NCBI GenBank assembly: GCA_010015805.1
Contig: ML978128.1
Coordinates: 1,736,001-1,800,000 of the forward strand
Origin: Rhizodiscina lignyota
Taxonomy: Eukaryota > Ascomycota > Dothideomycetes > Aulographales > Rhizodiscinaceae
Direction: 5' to 3'
DNA: 64,000 nucleotides
Shown here: positions 10,629 to 22,519 of the stretch, one piece after another
Layout: every line of letters begins with the position of its first letter
Position numbering within the stretch: the stretch's first letter is position 1
The notes under the pieces: generated by a model
Database searches by the model: none
What the model was told of the DNA's origin: nothing
Seen by the model: the letters and a program-made list of their open reading frames with translations, nothing else
Translations under genes and position numbers: made by a program

Positions 10629-12993
10629 ATGATCATGGCTGAATCTTGTACGGGTCAGATCGAAGATTACAACTGGATTTTGGAAGATTCTATCGATGAC
10701 TCTGCCACCGCACTCGACTTTGCTTTCGAGAGCAGCATCAACTACTCACTTGAAAAGTACGAAAGCTTCCCGCCAATTGATAACTCCAGTGAGATAGGTG
10801 TTGGCGTGGATATCCTTCATCACTCAGCGCCTGCAATGGCTCTCAAGCCCGACGATGTGCTAACGGACGATTTTCAACACTATATGGACGCGTTGATTCT
10901 GCCGAGTTTGGACCTCCAGCCATTTGGCGCTGTCTATGGCACCAATCCAGCAGCAACAGAGAACAGCGGCGAGCAGGAGACCGCCCCTGTACATGGAGAT
11001 ACCGGAGATGACAGGGACCTTGGACCGTCGCATCCAATATTACCAAAAGCAATTCACCCTCAGTCAACCATAAAACGTCCCAGGCTCGAGAAAGGAGCAA
11101 AGACTGTTCTCGTGGATTGGTTTAACGCGCATGATAAATACCCATATCCCTCCACGGCCGATTTACATGCCCTTTCCAGCAAAACCGGATTGTCCCTGAA
11201 ACAGTTACGAACGTGGTTTACAAACAGAAGAGCGCGAATTGAGATGCAAGGTGAGAAGCACCACCAACAAACGAATGCTCACTGACTTGTCTTTTCCAGC
11301 TGAACACCCTGACGCCCAGCACTATGCGTCGATAGCTGTGGCATCAAAATCGCTGTCTAATGGCATTGAGGGTTCTAACCGGAATCAGGATCGGGCTTCA
11401 TAACCAGATGCGTTATGCAAGAGCAGCAAGGCGATTTCCCCCGGCAGATCCTCCGAGTTTCACTGCAGGGTGAAAGCACACTCTACCTCCGAAAATGCTT
11501 CAACATCCAACCAAAAATCTTCCATCCAAGCTATACCTGGAAGCGCACCCTTGTTATCTAGGAGTCCTAGCCTTGGACCCATTGAGGACACTTCCAACCA
11601 TCCAGAACGACACGACCACATGCCTTTGACTAGCGTGAATCTCGAGAGACTTAAGAGACAGGAGCATTCCACCATAACTGGAGTCGATGCTAGTCTTCAC
11701 AGATTCTTCCATTCGCTAGAATTGGAAGCTGCAATTGGTGGCCATGACAAGTTGTGTGAAATGACATTCAGCGACGACGCCATCATCTCAAGCATCGGGG
11801 CCCACGACAGCAGGCCGTCAGAGATGTTGCCCGCGAGTGATTGCGGGGCCCCAACGCTTTCTATTAAAAAGCGGAAACTTTCCATCCCAATCGATCCGCC
11901 AGGGTTAGAAAGACCAACTTCAACGTCAGGTCCATCTGACTTTGCACAAGCATTGCCAGTTCCACCTTTTAGCACACATACGATGGAGTACGACGAGCTT
12001 GGCTATCATCGCACTTCCATTTCGTGCTGGGAAACCTCTAATTTGGATACAATAAGCACCGTCCATTCAGGGTCCACGGCAGGCTCTGCCGCATCATCAA
12101 GATCCAGTGGTCGCAAAGGCAAGAGGCGATACAATCTTACATTTGAGAGCCCGAGTGATATGAAGCCCTTGGATATGAGTCCGAGCCCCTGGAAACAGTT
12201 TGCTCTTAGGCCGGTAGATACGCTGAGATCTGGATGGATTTGCACCTTCTGCAGGAAAGATTGTAAAAGAAAGTATGACTGGGCACGCCACGAGCAAACT
12301 CATGTTCAGAATGCCGAAAATTGGGTCTGTATGCCGAACAACACGCCTTTCGAGGATGGCAAATGCGCATTTTGCGCAAAGCGCGTCTCAGAGTTTCCAA
12401 CTTCAAGCGAACTGTCGGCTCATGGAAAACAGCACCAGGTTGAGTTGTGTCTCAAGAAAACTATTGCCGAAAGGTCCTACGGAAGGAAAGATCTTCTGAA
12501 GGCGCATATCAGACGATGCCACTCTGATGAACCATCAAGGGACCCATTTCCAGCACTTCATCTTGGTATGGTTCTGCCTGCCTGGATTCGAGAAGGCGAT
12601 GCTTCTAAACTTTCCCGGAGGGCACTGTGGTGCGGATTTTGTGGAACATTGCATGAAAGCTGGAAAAGCAGGCTTGATGATGTTGCCTTACACTACCAAG
12701 ATGGAAGCCTCCTCGGTGACTGGAAAGGTACTTGGAGCTGCGCTTGGCTTAGACCTTTCTCGTGGACCATGAACGGATGCAACGAATGCGACAGACGTTG
12801 CTCCGATCTAGGAGGATGGAGTACTTTTTCTTATTGCTCAACTCATCAGAAGATGGGTATCAGTTTCTCTACATGTTCTATGGTTTGCTCCGATGCCGAT
12901 GTCTTCTTGCACCATGTGCGATTCACGCACGACGTCAGTGATGATATGCAGCACGAGCAACAAATCCTTAGACATGCTGCGATGTCCTTCTGA
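10629..12993 (+). CDS. Homeodomain (KN type) plus C2H2 zinc-finger transcription factor
   Basis: Exon 1 (10629-11250) encodes an acidic N-terminus and a TALE/KN-type homeodomain ending in LKQLRTWFTNRRARI, with the diagnostic WFxNRR. Intron 1 (11251-11299, donor GTGAGA, acceptor TTTCCAG) leads into a frame that meets TAA at 11401-11403. The same frame is then open to 12993. This second part encodes C2H2-like fingers: CTFCRKDCKRKYDWARHEQTH, then further Cys/His pairs including CAFCAKR and CNECDRRC. Fungal proteins joining a homeodomain and C2H2 fingers are known, so one gene with a second intron removing the TAA is the best reading. That intron would have to be a multiple of 3 nt, with candidate donors at 11328 or 11355 and acceptors ending at 11447 or 11468. 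None of these donors is strong, so two adjacent genes remain possible. Confidence 0.75.
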
Positions 12994-13179
12994 TACTGAG
13001 TAGACTACATCCTGCAGAGTAATACCACCGTATTCATAGCACTAAACAAACGAGCTTGAATGGAGACATCTCTGGTTCATATTGTTCAACAAAATCACCA
13101 TGAACAATGCAGTGAAGGCCCTGAGCTAAATACGTAGAGGCCGCCGTTGTTGTCTTGATCGAAAGATTTCTGCTAGTCT

Positions 13180-14145
13180 CTAGGAAGATAGCTTGACTTT
13201 CAATAGCTTTTCCGCATTCTTATACGCAATCGCCTCAAACTGCTCCTTCGTCACTAAACCGCTCTTCTCAAGATCCTCCATGAACTTGAGTCCGTTGCCA
13301 TTGTCTGCGAAAGGGTAGTCCACAGAGTAAAGTATATTCTCAATCTTCGTGTTCCGCATGAGCGTCGCCATGGGGTTGACACTCCACACGCCGCTCGTGG
13401 TGATGAAGATGTTCTCGTCGTAGACCGTTTGGAAGACCCGCTTCCTGTCACCCCAGCGCTTCGACAGCACGCATATCCGCTCCAGCATAAATGGCAGCAT
13501 CTCACCAAAGTGGCCGATAACGAGCTTCAGCTTCGGGAACTCGTCGAATAGCCCGGAAGCGAAAAGCTTCAGCACGTGCACGCCGACGTCCTGGTGCCAG
13601 CCAAAGCCCGACGCGCCAAGGCTTCTTGATGTCCCTGCTGTGAAGTTGCCAGTATAGAGCATCTGGCTCATTTCGTCAGTTGGCCAGCTCGGATGGAGAT
13701 AGATCGGGACGTCGAGCTCCTCTGCCTTCTTCCAAACAGATCGATAGTTCTGGCCGTCGTAATAAGTGCCGCTTGTGTGGTTGTCGATGAGCGCGCCCAA
13801 GAACCCAAGTTCCTTCACCGTTCGCTCCAATTCTTTGGTAGCCTCCTCTGGATTGCTCATTGGCAGCACGGCGAAGGCCTTGAAGCGCTCTGGCTGTTTC
13901 TTAACTGCTTGGGCAAGCTCGTTGTTTGCATCGAATGCTCCCTGGACGGATGGATTGCAGGGCGCATGTGAGATTATCTGAAGATTGATCTTGCCGCGGT
14001 CCATTTCTGAGAGGCGCACTTTATCAAGATCATAGAGCTGGTTTTTCAGCGCAGCGAGCCATTTGAGTTGTTCCACATAGCGAGCATCATTGACCATGGA
14101 GCTGGAGATGAAATGCTCCTCGAGAGTGATGAGAGGTGGCACCAT
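13180..14145 (-). CDS. Amidohydrolase-family decarboxylase (dihydroxybenzoate/resorcylate type)
   Basis: A single exon encodes 321 residues. The start MVPPLITLEEHF carries the EEHF signature of non-oxidative aromatic decarboxylases of the amidohydrolase 2 family (2,3-dihydroxybenzoate, gamma-resorcylate, and the related ACMS decarboxylase). The other metal ligands expected of the family are visible: His151 in YLHPSWP, His212 in VIGHFGE and Asp276 in SVDYPF. Length matches the family (about 320-340). Members remove CO2 from hydroxybenzoates using Zn or Mn. The neighbouring ring hydroxylase would suit a route in which the acid is decarboxylated to a phenol and then hydroxylated, but the substrate cannot be read from sequence. 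Confidence 0.9.
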   Translation of the reverse strand: MVPPLITLEEHFISSSMVNDARYVEQLKWLAALKNQLYDLDKVRLSEMDRGKINLQIISHAPCNPSVQGAFDANNELAQAVKKQPERFKAFAVLPMSNPEEATKELERTVKELGFLGALIDNHTSGTYYDGQNYRSVWKKAEELDVPIYLHPSWPTDEMSQMLYTGNFTAGTSRSLGASGFGWHQDVGVHVLKLFASGLFDEFPKLKLVIGHFGEMLPFMLERICVLSKRWGDRKRVFQTVYDENIFITTSGVWSVNPMATLMRNTKIENILYSVDYPFADNGNGLKFMEDLEKSGLVTKEQFEAIAYKNAEKLLKVKLSS

Positions 14146-14679
14146 GATGGAGACTCTTTGACGACACGAAATACAATTGAAGAATCAAAGAAATGCGAAA
14201 GTTTGAATGTCAGAAACGAAACACGATCAGAGCTCAAATACCTTTTAAGTCCGCGGTTCACTCGACAATGTTGAGCTGAGATGCGGAGAAGTCGGCCACC
14301 GAGTCTCCGGATTGAGTAACACCTGAATGCATGACGTTCGACCAGAAGCTCACCTTTAACTCAATTCATCAATTCTACAACAGTGACCGACGACAGGAAG
14401 CACAGTGTTTACAATCACGGAATCCAATGATGGGCCAAGGGACCAGGCTCGCCGAAGCCGGGGAGATGCTCTTTTTGATGCCGTAAGAGAAGACGATTTC
14501 CGAGCCGAACTCCAGCACAGCAACAACGATAACCGATAAGAGCTTTCAGCTCTCCAAATGCATGGTAATGTACTCTTATGCTGAATTGATGCTTTCAGGT
14601 CTTCAGACTAAGCGTTGATGCTGCATATTTCTCGAGATTTCTGTCCACCTTCGCTGTTCGGTCATTTCCATTTTCGGTA
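14146..14679. other. Divergent intergenic region
   Basis: A 534-bp gap between the head-to-head amidohydrolase and dihydropyrimidinase genes. I see no ORF, RNA or strong repeat in it. Confidence 0.5.
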
Positions 14680-16482
14680 ATGGCGATATCGGAGTACGAT
14701 CTCGTTATACTCAATGCTCTCCTCATCACAGATACAGAGACAAAAGAATGTGACATTTCGGTGAAGAATGAGAAGATCGATTCTATCACTGCGAAGGGAG
14801 CTTTGAAAGATGCCAAAGCAAAGAAAGTTATTGATGCAGAAGGCGGATATGTCATGGTACTCTACACCTTTCATTTATCTCCCCCATGCTTCACAATACA
14901 AGGGGGATCTCTTGCCCCATGCCTCGCATTCGAGCTTTCATATTTGATTGTGTAGGAGGCAGCAGCTTATAGAAACTCTGCTCGAATTTGAACCCATTCA
15001 AATCTTTCTCTTTCTTCACGCTGGGGCCCTGCCTATCTGCGAGTCGTACCAAGAAGCTGCAGCTTTTAGTTGATCCCTAAGCCTCCTTGATTACGCGTAC
15101 CCCAGCTTTGTCAAGTCTGTTGTGAGATATGCTGCCGTACTTAGTCCAATGTTAACTTTGAAATCCAGCCAGGTGGCATCGATGCCCATGTCCACCTCCA
15201 AGAGCCTCCTCTCTTCGGTAAAGGCTCCACGGCCGACAATTTCGAGACCGGCACCCGCTCTGCCATATGCGGAGGGACAACGACGATCATCCCATTTGCT
15301 CCTCAGCAGAAACATGAGGACTCCCTGCTCCCTATCCTCGCGGCCACGCATGCAAAGGCCGAAAACAACTGCTACACCGACTATGGCTTCCACATGCTGC
15401 TCGCCAACCCGTCCGACACCACGCTCTCCGAGTTCGCCAAGCTGCGCAGCGACGAGGGCATCTCGAGCCTAAAGATATACATGACGTACGCCGCATTGCA
15501 GCTAAACGATGGCCAGATCCTCGACGTGCTGCTCGAGGCGCGCAAGCAACGCATTACCACCATGATCCATGCCGAGAACAACGATGTCATCCTGTGGATG
15601 ACGCGGCAGCTCGAGAAGCGCGGCATGTTCGCGCCCAAGTACCACGCTACGTCGCATCCGGCGATGGCGGAGTTCGAAGCGACGTACAGGGCTATCTGTC
15701 TGTCTGAGTTTATTGATGCACCGATACTGCTGGTGCATATTAGCAGTCCGACTGCGACGGAGCATATCCGCTCGGCGCAGAAGAAGGGTCTTCCGATTTA
15801 CGCGGAGACTTGTCCGCAATATGTCTTCCTGACGAAGCATGATCTAGACAAGCCGGGCTTCGAGGGAGCGAAATGTGTATGTAGTCCGCCGCCACGCGAG
15901 TCGCAGCTTGACCACGAAGCGATATGGAAGGGTCTCGAGGACGGTACGTTCACAGTGCTGTCATCCGACCATTGCCCATTCACCTACGACGACCCTGAGA
16001 ACGGGAAGAAGAGCAGCATCACGGCAGAGTATCCAGTCGGGCACTTCAAGTACATACCGAACGGCTGTCCCGGAGTAGAAACCCGTCTACCTCTCGCGTT
16101 GTCCGCACAGCGGCTAGAGATGCAGAAGTTCGTCGAAGTGACGAGCACGAATGCCGCAAAGCTGTATGGCTTGTATCCTCGAAAGGGAGCGGTGATGCCA
16201 GGCCAGTCCGACGCGGATCTCGTAGTGTGGTATCCGCCGGGTAAGATGAAGGAGTTTGCGCTGAAGAATGAGATGCTGCATCATAATGTGGACTATACGC
16301 CGTACGAGGACAAGACGATCAAGCAGTGGCCGAGGTATACGATTCTGAGAGGCGAGGTGATGTGGGATCGGGACGGAGGCGGTCTGCTGGGAAAGAAAGG
16401 ATATGGAAATTTCGTGAAAAGAGGGCCCAGCTCGTTGGCAGGTAGTCGAAGTGAGGGTGAGTGGGATATTGTTGGATTCTGA
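14680..16482 (+). CDS. Dihydropyrimidinase (hydantoinase family)
   Basis: Exons 14680-14856 and 15169-16482 give 496 residues, the usual size for the family. The intron is long for this window (312 nt), with donor GTACTC and acceptor AATCCAG; it joins GGYVM to PGGIDAHVHL. Metal-site residues are all present: His66 and His68 in the HxH, Lys161 in SSLKIYMTY (the lysine carboxylated in the family), His193 in IHAENND, His249 in LLVHISSP and Asp326 in LSSDHCPF. The enzyme opens cyclic 5,6-dihydropyrimidines or hydantoins, the second step of reductive pyrimidine breakdown. A link to the neighbouring aromatic genes is possible but not evident. Confidence 0.93.
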
Positions 16483-17135
16483 GAATGAATTGTTATATTT
16501 CTCAATGATCTGGTTGAGATTCCGCTTGAACTGAACTCGAGACTGGATTGTGATATCTCTGTACGCCCTCTCATCGACACTTCGATTATGTCGAGATGAG
16601 TGCTCGTGATGCAGTCAAAAGTAAATATAGCCCAGATCTGACCTACCGCAGCGTCTGGCTCCTCTTGATGAATAAATGCAGTTATTTTGCGAAAATTATA
16701 CTAATCTAAATGGAAATCTACTCATGTCGGTGTTGGACGGGCCCGTGGACAGCCGCAACGGTTGAAGATGTTCACGTAAGCTGTGCAGACGCTGTAGAGG
16801 CGCACACGAGGAAGATTAGTATGTACGTGCGGGTTTGGTTGGCTATTTCGATAACATTTGGATTTGCCTCTCGAATCGAGAAGGCCAGATACTGTACATT
16901 TCCAGCGCTGATATTCTATGTCCAGGCTTATGTGCCTTATCCAAACCCCAATCCGGTGCTATGCATATCGCGAAATCGTTCCGACCCAAATCTTGAAAAC
17001 AACCAGCGCCATGCAATGCAATCATAATCTATACACGTTCCAAACAAATGGGATATCCCGCGCTGTGAAGCCAAAAGCAAATATGTAATGGTCGTGACGT
17101 CGTGTCGTGTCGGCGCAACGATATCCAGCATGCGC
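16483..17135. other. Convergent 3' intergenic region
   Basis: A 653-bp gap between the 3' ends of the dihydropyrimidinase and aspartic protease genes. I see no supported gene; several A/T-rich runs near 16670-16710 could serve 3'-end formation. Confidence 0.5.
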
Positions 17136-18793
17136 CTATAGTGTGATCAAACCTACTCCCATGGCCATGCCAATAGTGGCAACCGCCATGCATCCCCATA
17201 TTCTCAGTCCCTCGCCAGCCAAGACCGTTCTGTCCGCGCCACTGGTGATGCCAGACGGGAGCCCGCCGTTGCGCGCACCACCACTGCTCACAGCTGCCGT
17301 CGTGACGGCGTTCTGGATGATTGTTGCATCGGGAACAGCGTTATCGCCCGTACCAATCTCCTGCACATTCGACGACGTCGCATTGAAATTCGTCGCAGCG
17401 AGCGAGATCTCGTTATTCGCGAGGTCGTACACGACGTAAGCTGAGCGGAGGAAGGTGTCGCCGAGCACAGGAGTGGAGTCGCCAGCTGGAGCGATGCCTA
17501 GAACAATGTTTCGTTAGCTACAGGAGCGATTTGAATTTTTTGGGATTTTGCGCGGCTGCATGTAGGGGTCAGGGGACCTCGTATCCCCTAAATAGGAAAG
17601 ACATCGCAATTGGTGTGCTTTGGCGTGTGCTGAAACGCGCCAAGTGGTGCAGGGAACGTGAAACTCACCGAGGATGCAAATGGGGTCGCCGTTGCCACGA
17701 ATCGCGGCGACAACGACGAGCTCGTTAAGGGGCACGGAGATGGTCGGTGAAGAGAAGGTGAAGTCGACTGATTCGTCCTGGTTTGCAAGATTGCAGTCGA
17801 CAATTGCGGCTCCTTCGTTCTGCTGATAGTCTGCGTTGAAGACTTGGAAGAGGCTGTTGGCGATGTCGTCAGGTAGATACGTCAAGCTGCTACCAGAGTC
17901 GAGGAGTACGGGAACAGCATTGCTCGTGTCGTTAAACACCGATTGATTCGCGGCGGACACCCCTGTTAGAGCAATGATGAACTCTCGAAATTCGCCTTGT
18001 TCTTTAATGAGTGGGAGGGTCGAAAGTTGACCGTGGTATTTATCCGTATCAACGCCTCCAAAGAGGATGGAGCCGGTGTTTGCCTCGAAATCGTTGAGCC
18101 AGAGACTGTAGGCCGGAGACTGGATGATGTTGCTGTTTACCAGCGATGTGGGAAGGTTGCGGTATGTCTGGCCAGTTGCTGCGAGCTGCACCTCATTTGA
18201 TTCGTAGCCAATGCCTAGAATGCCGTTCTGGGAGGTGGAATTGTATCCAATGCCGAACTGCATATTATCGATGCTCGTACTACCGATCTTGAGAGTGTCG
18301 GTTGCGTAGTCGCCCTCAGCAAAGGTGCCATCGGCATATTTGATAGAGAAATCGCTATTGACGTAGTTGTAAGAGTCCGAGCTATTCGCATCATAGGTAC
18401 CGGAGATGGCGCAGAAATTTCCTTGCTCAGAACATATTTGAGAGTTCGGTGCGTTGGCCCACAGGTCGCTGCTACCGGTATCGATGTCGAGGCGAAGCTG
18501 CTGTCCTCCAAGGGAGATGTTGACAAAATATAAGGTTTCCTCGTTATCCAACTGAGCTGTGAGCGTATTTTGGCGGCGTCTTAATTGATCCCTAATGTGT
18601 GGGTTGGTAATTTGCTTCCTTTCCGTCTGTAAGCCAAGAACTGCGGGAGGGCCCTAAACTGTAAGGTTAGAAGACTATCCATCTCGTAATTTGTTGTAAT
18701 TTGATATATACTTGCATTTGTTCTTTCGACCAAGTGAATTGCATATGTGAGTTCCAAGAGAGCGGCGGACAGAGCGAAAATGGTTATTCTCAT
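17136..18793 (-). CDS. GPI-anchored aspartic protease (yapsin-like)
   Basis: Three exons on the minus strand, 18793-18712, 18640-17669 and 17497-17136, give 471 residues. Exon 1 is a signal peptide (MRITIFALSAALLELTYA). The propeptide ends in a basic stretch with RRRQ, a likely Kex2-type processing site. The pepsin fold follows, with both catalytic aspartates: DTGSSDLWA and LLDSGSSLTYLP. Intron 2 falls after ICILG and is followed by GDTFLRSAYVVYDL, the usual end of the fold. The last 70 residues are a Ser/Thr/Gly-rich stalk and a hydrophobic tail ending GMAMGVGLITL, which fits a GPI-anchor signal. Yapsins act at the cell surface on wall and secreted proteins. Upstream acceptor CCGCAG was chosen because it alone gives an open frame into LGLQTERKQ. 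Confidence 0.92.
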
Positions 18794-20576
18794 TTTGGGC
18801 GGTTATGGACAAAGATCGTGGCGAAACTACTGGACAGCGCCGAAGTCGAAAATGATGTGCAACTCAATTACTTATTGGGAGTGACGAACGGGAAAGAGCG
18901 AGAAAGAAGGGAACAGCAAGTACTTTAAACAGTAGACCAGGGTTTGAAGCAGTTTCAAGGGAAGTCGTAATCCTCAGGGCTGCGCGTGCGTAGTCTTAGC
19001 GTTGATCTTGTAGGTCTTGGGATGACGCGGCGTCAAGGCGTACGCATCCACAAACGCCGTCATAGACGCTGGGAAACAAAAAAGTGGCGCTAGACAAAAC
19101 CCCCGGGTGCCACGGGTTAGAGACATGCAAGCCTCAGAGGCTTGGCGAGCGGAATTGTGACATATCTTTGCTCTCGGCGGCACTGCCATGCGTGAGCCCT
19201 GCGATAATCATTTCATGAGAAACCCCTCAACGAACAGTCTCCACGCCGTTTGCGGCGATGCAGGCTCGTGGGCCCGTGGCTGTGCACAACGTTTCGCGCA
19301 TCAGCGGGCATCCGGCGGAGTCCCGGGAAAGACAAAGACAGACACAGACGTCTTGCGACGCTTCGTCACCAAGGCGAGCCGAGCGGATTGGCTCGTTTCT
19401 TGGTCCAGGGAAGCGAACAAACCGGCCGCACCACGCTGCATGTCCTGGGATGAAGTCACGATGGAGTCCAGACGCAGCCAATGACAATATCACCGGTAGA
19501 GACGCTGGGTAAGCGATTGTGGGGTGAGGATGTTGTTTGCACGAGGCATTGGATTATCCGTTTGAAGAACTTGACGCGGCTCTTGCTGACAGAATGTAAG
19601 CCAAGCCTTGCACGACATGCTTCCTAACAACCGGCTATCCCGTGACTGCCGGCATTGCGACGTCTCTCTGGGCGTGACCCGCACACGTCGCATTTCTAAC
19701 TTCTCACAGAAGGCGCTGGACACGCAAAGCGCATCGCTGCGGAGCGGATCCGCTCTTGCAATCGGACGGAACTGGTGTTCGGAAACGGACTTTAGAGAGG
19801 CGATGACAGGAGCCACCAACTGTGACTTTGCACGTTTGGGGAGGAGCTGATACCTGTGTTCCAAGAAAAGAACGGATCCCTCCACCCTCGACGTCGGCCG
19901 CCTGCCATCGGATTTCCCGACCTCTGATCATGTAATACAAGGATTTGATCCAAAGATTGGTTCAGCCGCGGATAGATCCGAGTAAGGCAAGGCGAGAGGA
20001 AAGACGTGGAATTTCAAGTGGGATTCCCCAGGTCTTGGCTGACTTGTCTGATCGTGGCTGCAGGATGCATCTGACAAGACTATTTCAATTTGTTGCCATA
20101 TGTATGCATATCGTCAGGCGAATCGATTGCCTCATAATTGATGACACTGAAATATATTGCCTCGAACGGCAACGAACTGCATATCACGCTGACGGTCCCG
20201 CTTGCACCGCAGTTCAGCGCCGATTTGCGTGGACATCGAGGCTGAATGAAGGCTGAAGAGGCCCCAAGGCTGTGAATCGGAAAATTACAGACGAGCATAC
20301 GTGTAGGTCCCTATAGCTTGTAGATTAGTTTTCAAATTATAGATCGGTTTAACATTTTTAAACTCATCGTATCGAGCCGACGCCAAGAATAGAGGCCTGC
20401 AGGTGAGAAGCTTGGGTTGGACGACCAACCGAAGATGTGTTGGATGTCCGGCCTGAGGCCTGAAACTCGGCCGGGGTTCATGTTGCCGCATCCCTGCTTA
20501 CACGTGCCTACGCGTAAAGTGGTTTTCGTTTTCGCACGCGTCTGTTGTGACGACATTTAAATTCACATCACCCACA
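18794..20576. other. 1.8 kb region without a supported gene
   Basis: Open frames are short, lie on both strands and carry no motifs. The right end is the RFC4 promoter with two MCB boxes. The rest shows no repeat or tRNA-like fold that I could find. Confidence 0.5.
20510..20541. promoter_or_regulatory. Pair of MCB (ACGCGT) boxes upstream of RFC4
   Basis: ACGCGT occurs at 20510-20515 and again at 20536-20541, 36 and 62 bp before the RFC4 start codon. MCB boxes bind MBF (Mbp1/Swi6) in yeasts and drive late-G1 expression of replication genes. The gene downstream is a replication clamp-loader subunit, so the site and target agree. Confidence 0.65.
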
Positions 20577-21748
20577 ATGGCACAGGCAGAGTCTTCGACG
20601 GCACGTAACGGTATCAAGGCCAATGCCAATGGAGCTGCTCCAGGCTATGAGCTGCCATGGTAAACCACCAGCCACCTCGAGAGAGGAGTTAAGAGACTGA
20701 TCTGGAATAGGGTCGAGAAGTACCGCCCCGTCTACCTCGACGACATTGTCGGCAACACTGAGACGATCGAACGGCTAAAGATCATCGCAAAGGATGGGAA
20801 CATGCCACACGTTATTATATCCGGCATGCCTGGAATCGGCAAGACGACCTCCATACTTTGCCTCGCGCGGCAACTGCTGGGTGACGCATACAAAGAGGCC
20901 GTGCTCGAGCTCAATGCGAGCGATGAACGCGGTATCGACGTTGTTCGCAATCGTATCAAAGGCTTCGCGCAAAAGAAGGTCACACTGCCACCCGGAAGGC
21001 AGAAGATAGTTATTCTGGATGAAGCAGACAGCATGACCGGAGGTGCTCAACAGGCGCTGCGCCGAACGATGGAGATATACTCGGCCACAACGCGCTTTGC
21101 CTTCGCATGTAACCAGTCGAACAAGATTATCGAGCCGCTGCAGTCTCGTTGCGCAATCCTGAGATACGCCCGCCTTACGGACGCTCAGGTCGTCATGCGC
21201 CTTCAACAGATCGTCAAAGCCGAGAACGTGGAGTGCTCTGAAGACGGATTGGCTGCGCTAGTCTTCAGTGCGGAGGGAGACATGAGGCAGGCCATCAATA
21301 ATCTGCAGTCGACATACAGTGGATTTGGCTTTGTCTCTGGTGACAACGTCTTCAAAGTCGTGGACAGTCCACATCCGGTCAAAGTGCAAGCGATGATCAA
21401 GATGTGTGGAGAACAAAAGATTGACCAGGCGCTGGATGTTCTGCAGGAGCTATGGTAAGTCTCTCAGACGAACCTACGATTGATGTCTTGATACTAGAGC
21501 TGACTCGACTCAGGGATTTGGGCTACTCCTGCCATGATATCATCACAACCATGTTCAAGGTCACAAAGTCGATACCCTCGCTATCGGAGCACGCGAAGCT
21601 CGAGTTCATAAAGGAGATTGGCTTCACGCACATGCGCATACTGGAAGGAGTACAGACGTTCCTGCAGCTTTCGGGTTGTGTGGCGCGCCTGTGTAAGATC
21701 AACATGGACCCGAAGGTATTCTCTCTGCCGAAACATGACTTGATCTGA
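20577..21748 (+). CDS. rfc4: Replication factor C small subunit Rfc4
   Basis: Exons 20577-20659, 20711-21454 and 21514-21748 give 353 residues. The frame passes cleanly through both short introns, at PW-VEKYRP and ELW-DLGYS. Clamp-loader boxes are in order: WVEKYRP at residue 28, the Walker A motif GMPGIGKTT, Walker [10 protein letters not shown] and the arginine-finger motif SRC in [19 protein letters not shown] and the DGNMPH before it are typical of yeast Rfc4 (human RFC2) rather than of other small subunits. The subunit loads PCNA onto primed DNA in the RFC pentamer and also serves in alternative clamp loaders. Nuclear. Confidence 0.95.
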
Positions 21749-22075
21749 TACGATTCTGCCGTTGAGGAAAGGCACGTATGGAAGCAAGGGAATATTGCAT
21801 TAGCGCGGCGTTGGGGATAATTTCTGCATTTTAAGTTGCTGATGTGCTTTCAGTGATGGCTAGATCGCCATACTGCGACCAAATGTGAGGATATAGCTTC
21901 ATGGATATTCTTTCCATTTCTCCCGTCTTCCTTTGTTCGTGATGTGAGTCCGCTTGTTCTAAGCCATGCCCCGCTTCATGAAGGAACATAGCTTTCAATA
22001 TCCAGAGTGGTCTGTTGGACCTAAACGCCATGCGCCGCCGCTAATATGCAAAATCAAATCTTCCTTGTGAGACAA
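21749..22075. other. Convergent intergenic region
   Basis: A 327-bp gap between the 3' ends of RFC4 and SPT4. Nothing beyond expected 3' flanks is seen. Confidence 0.5.
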
Positions 22076-22519
22076 TCACTCCTCAGCTTGCGCTCTGGAA
22101 GCTTGATACTCCTCCACGCTTGTTCCATCGCGACTGTTACGATTAGCTTCCACACCCATCCCTTCCGTGCAACTCATCACTTACGGAATATACTGCACCC
22201 CCGCCTCCAACGCATCCTGTATCCGATCCTCATTCAGCGTGCCCACCACCTTAACCGCATACACCCCCGGCACATAGTCCTGCAGCCTCTGCCACTTAGC
22301 CACCCAGCTCGTCTTGGGGTCGTTCAATGCGATCATGCCCTCGAACACCGCGGACGTGCACTCGTTCACCGACTCGCTGGAGCGTATCAGGTCGAGGAAG
22401 TCGCAGTTCGGACAGCCGCCTTGTATGAAGGCTTTGTATTCGAGGACGATGGAGCAGATCATGCAGGCGCGCAGGCCGCGCGTGGTGCCGGGGCGGACGG
22501 CGGGGGTTTGGTCGGCCAT
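22076..22519 (-). CDS. spt4: Transcription elongation factor Spt4
   Basis: Exons 22519-22185 and 22133-22076 (minus) give 130 residues. The second exon is only 58 nt and adds RDGTSVEEYQASRAQAEE after VQYIP; it was placed from donor GTAAGT, a GCTAATC branch-like motif and acceptor ACAG. The N-terminus has the four-cysteine zinc finger: CMIC and CPNC separated by about 14 residues. VAKWQRLQDYVPGVYAVKV is characteristic of Spt4. The protein pairs with the NGN domain of Spt5 to form DSIF, a processivity factor for RNA polymerase II. The start was set at MADQTPAV, because upstream residues in the same frame look non-conserved. Confidence 0.95.
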
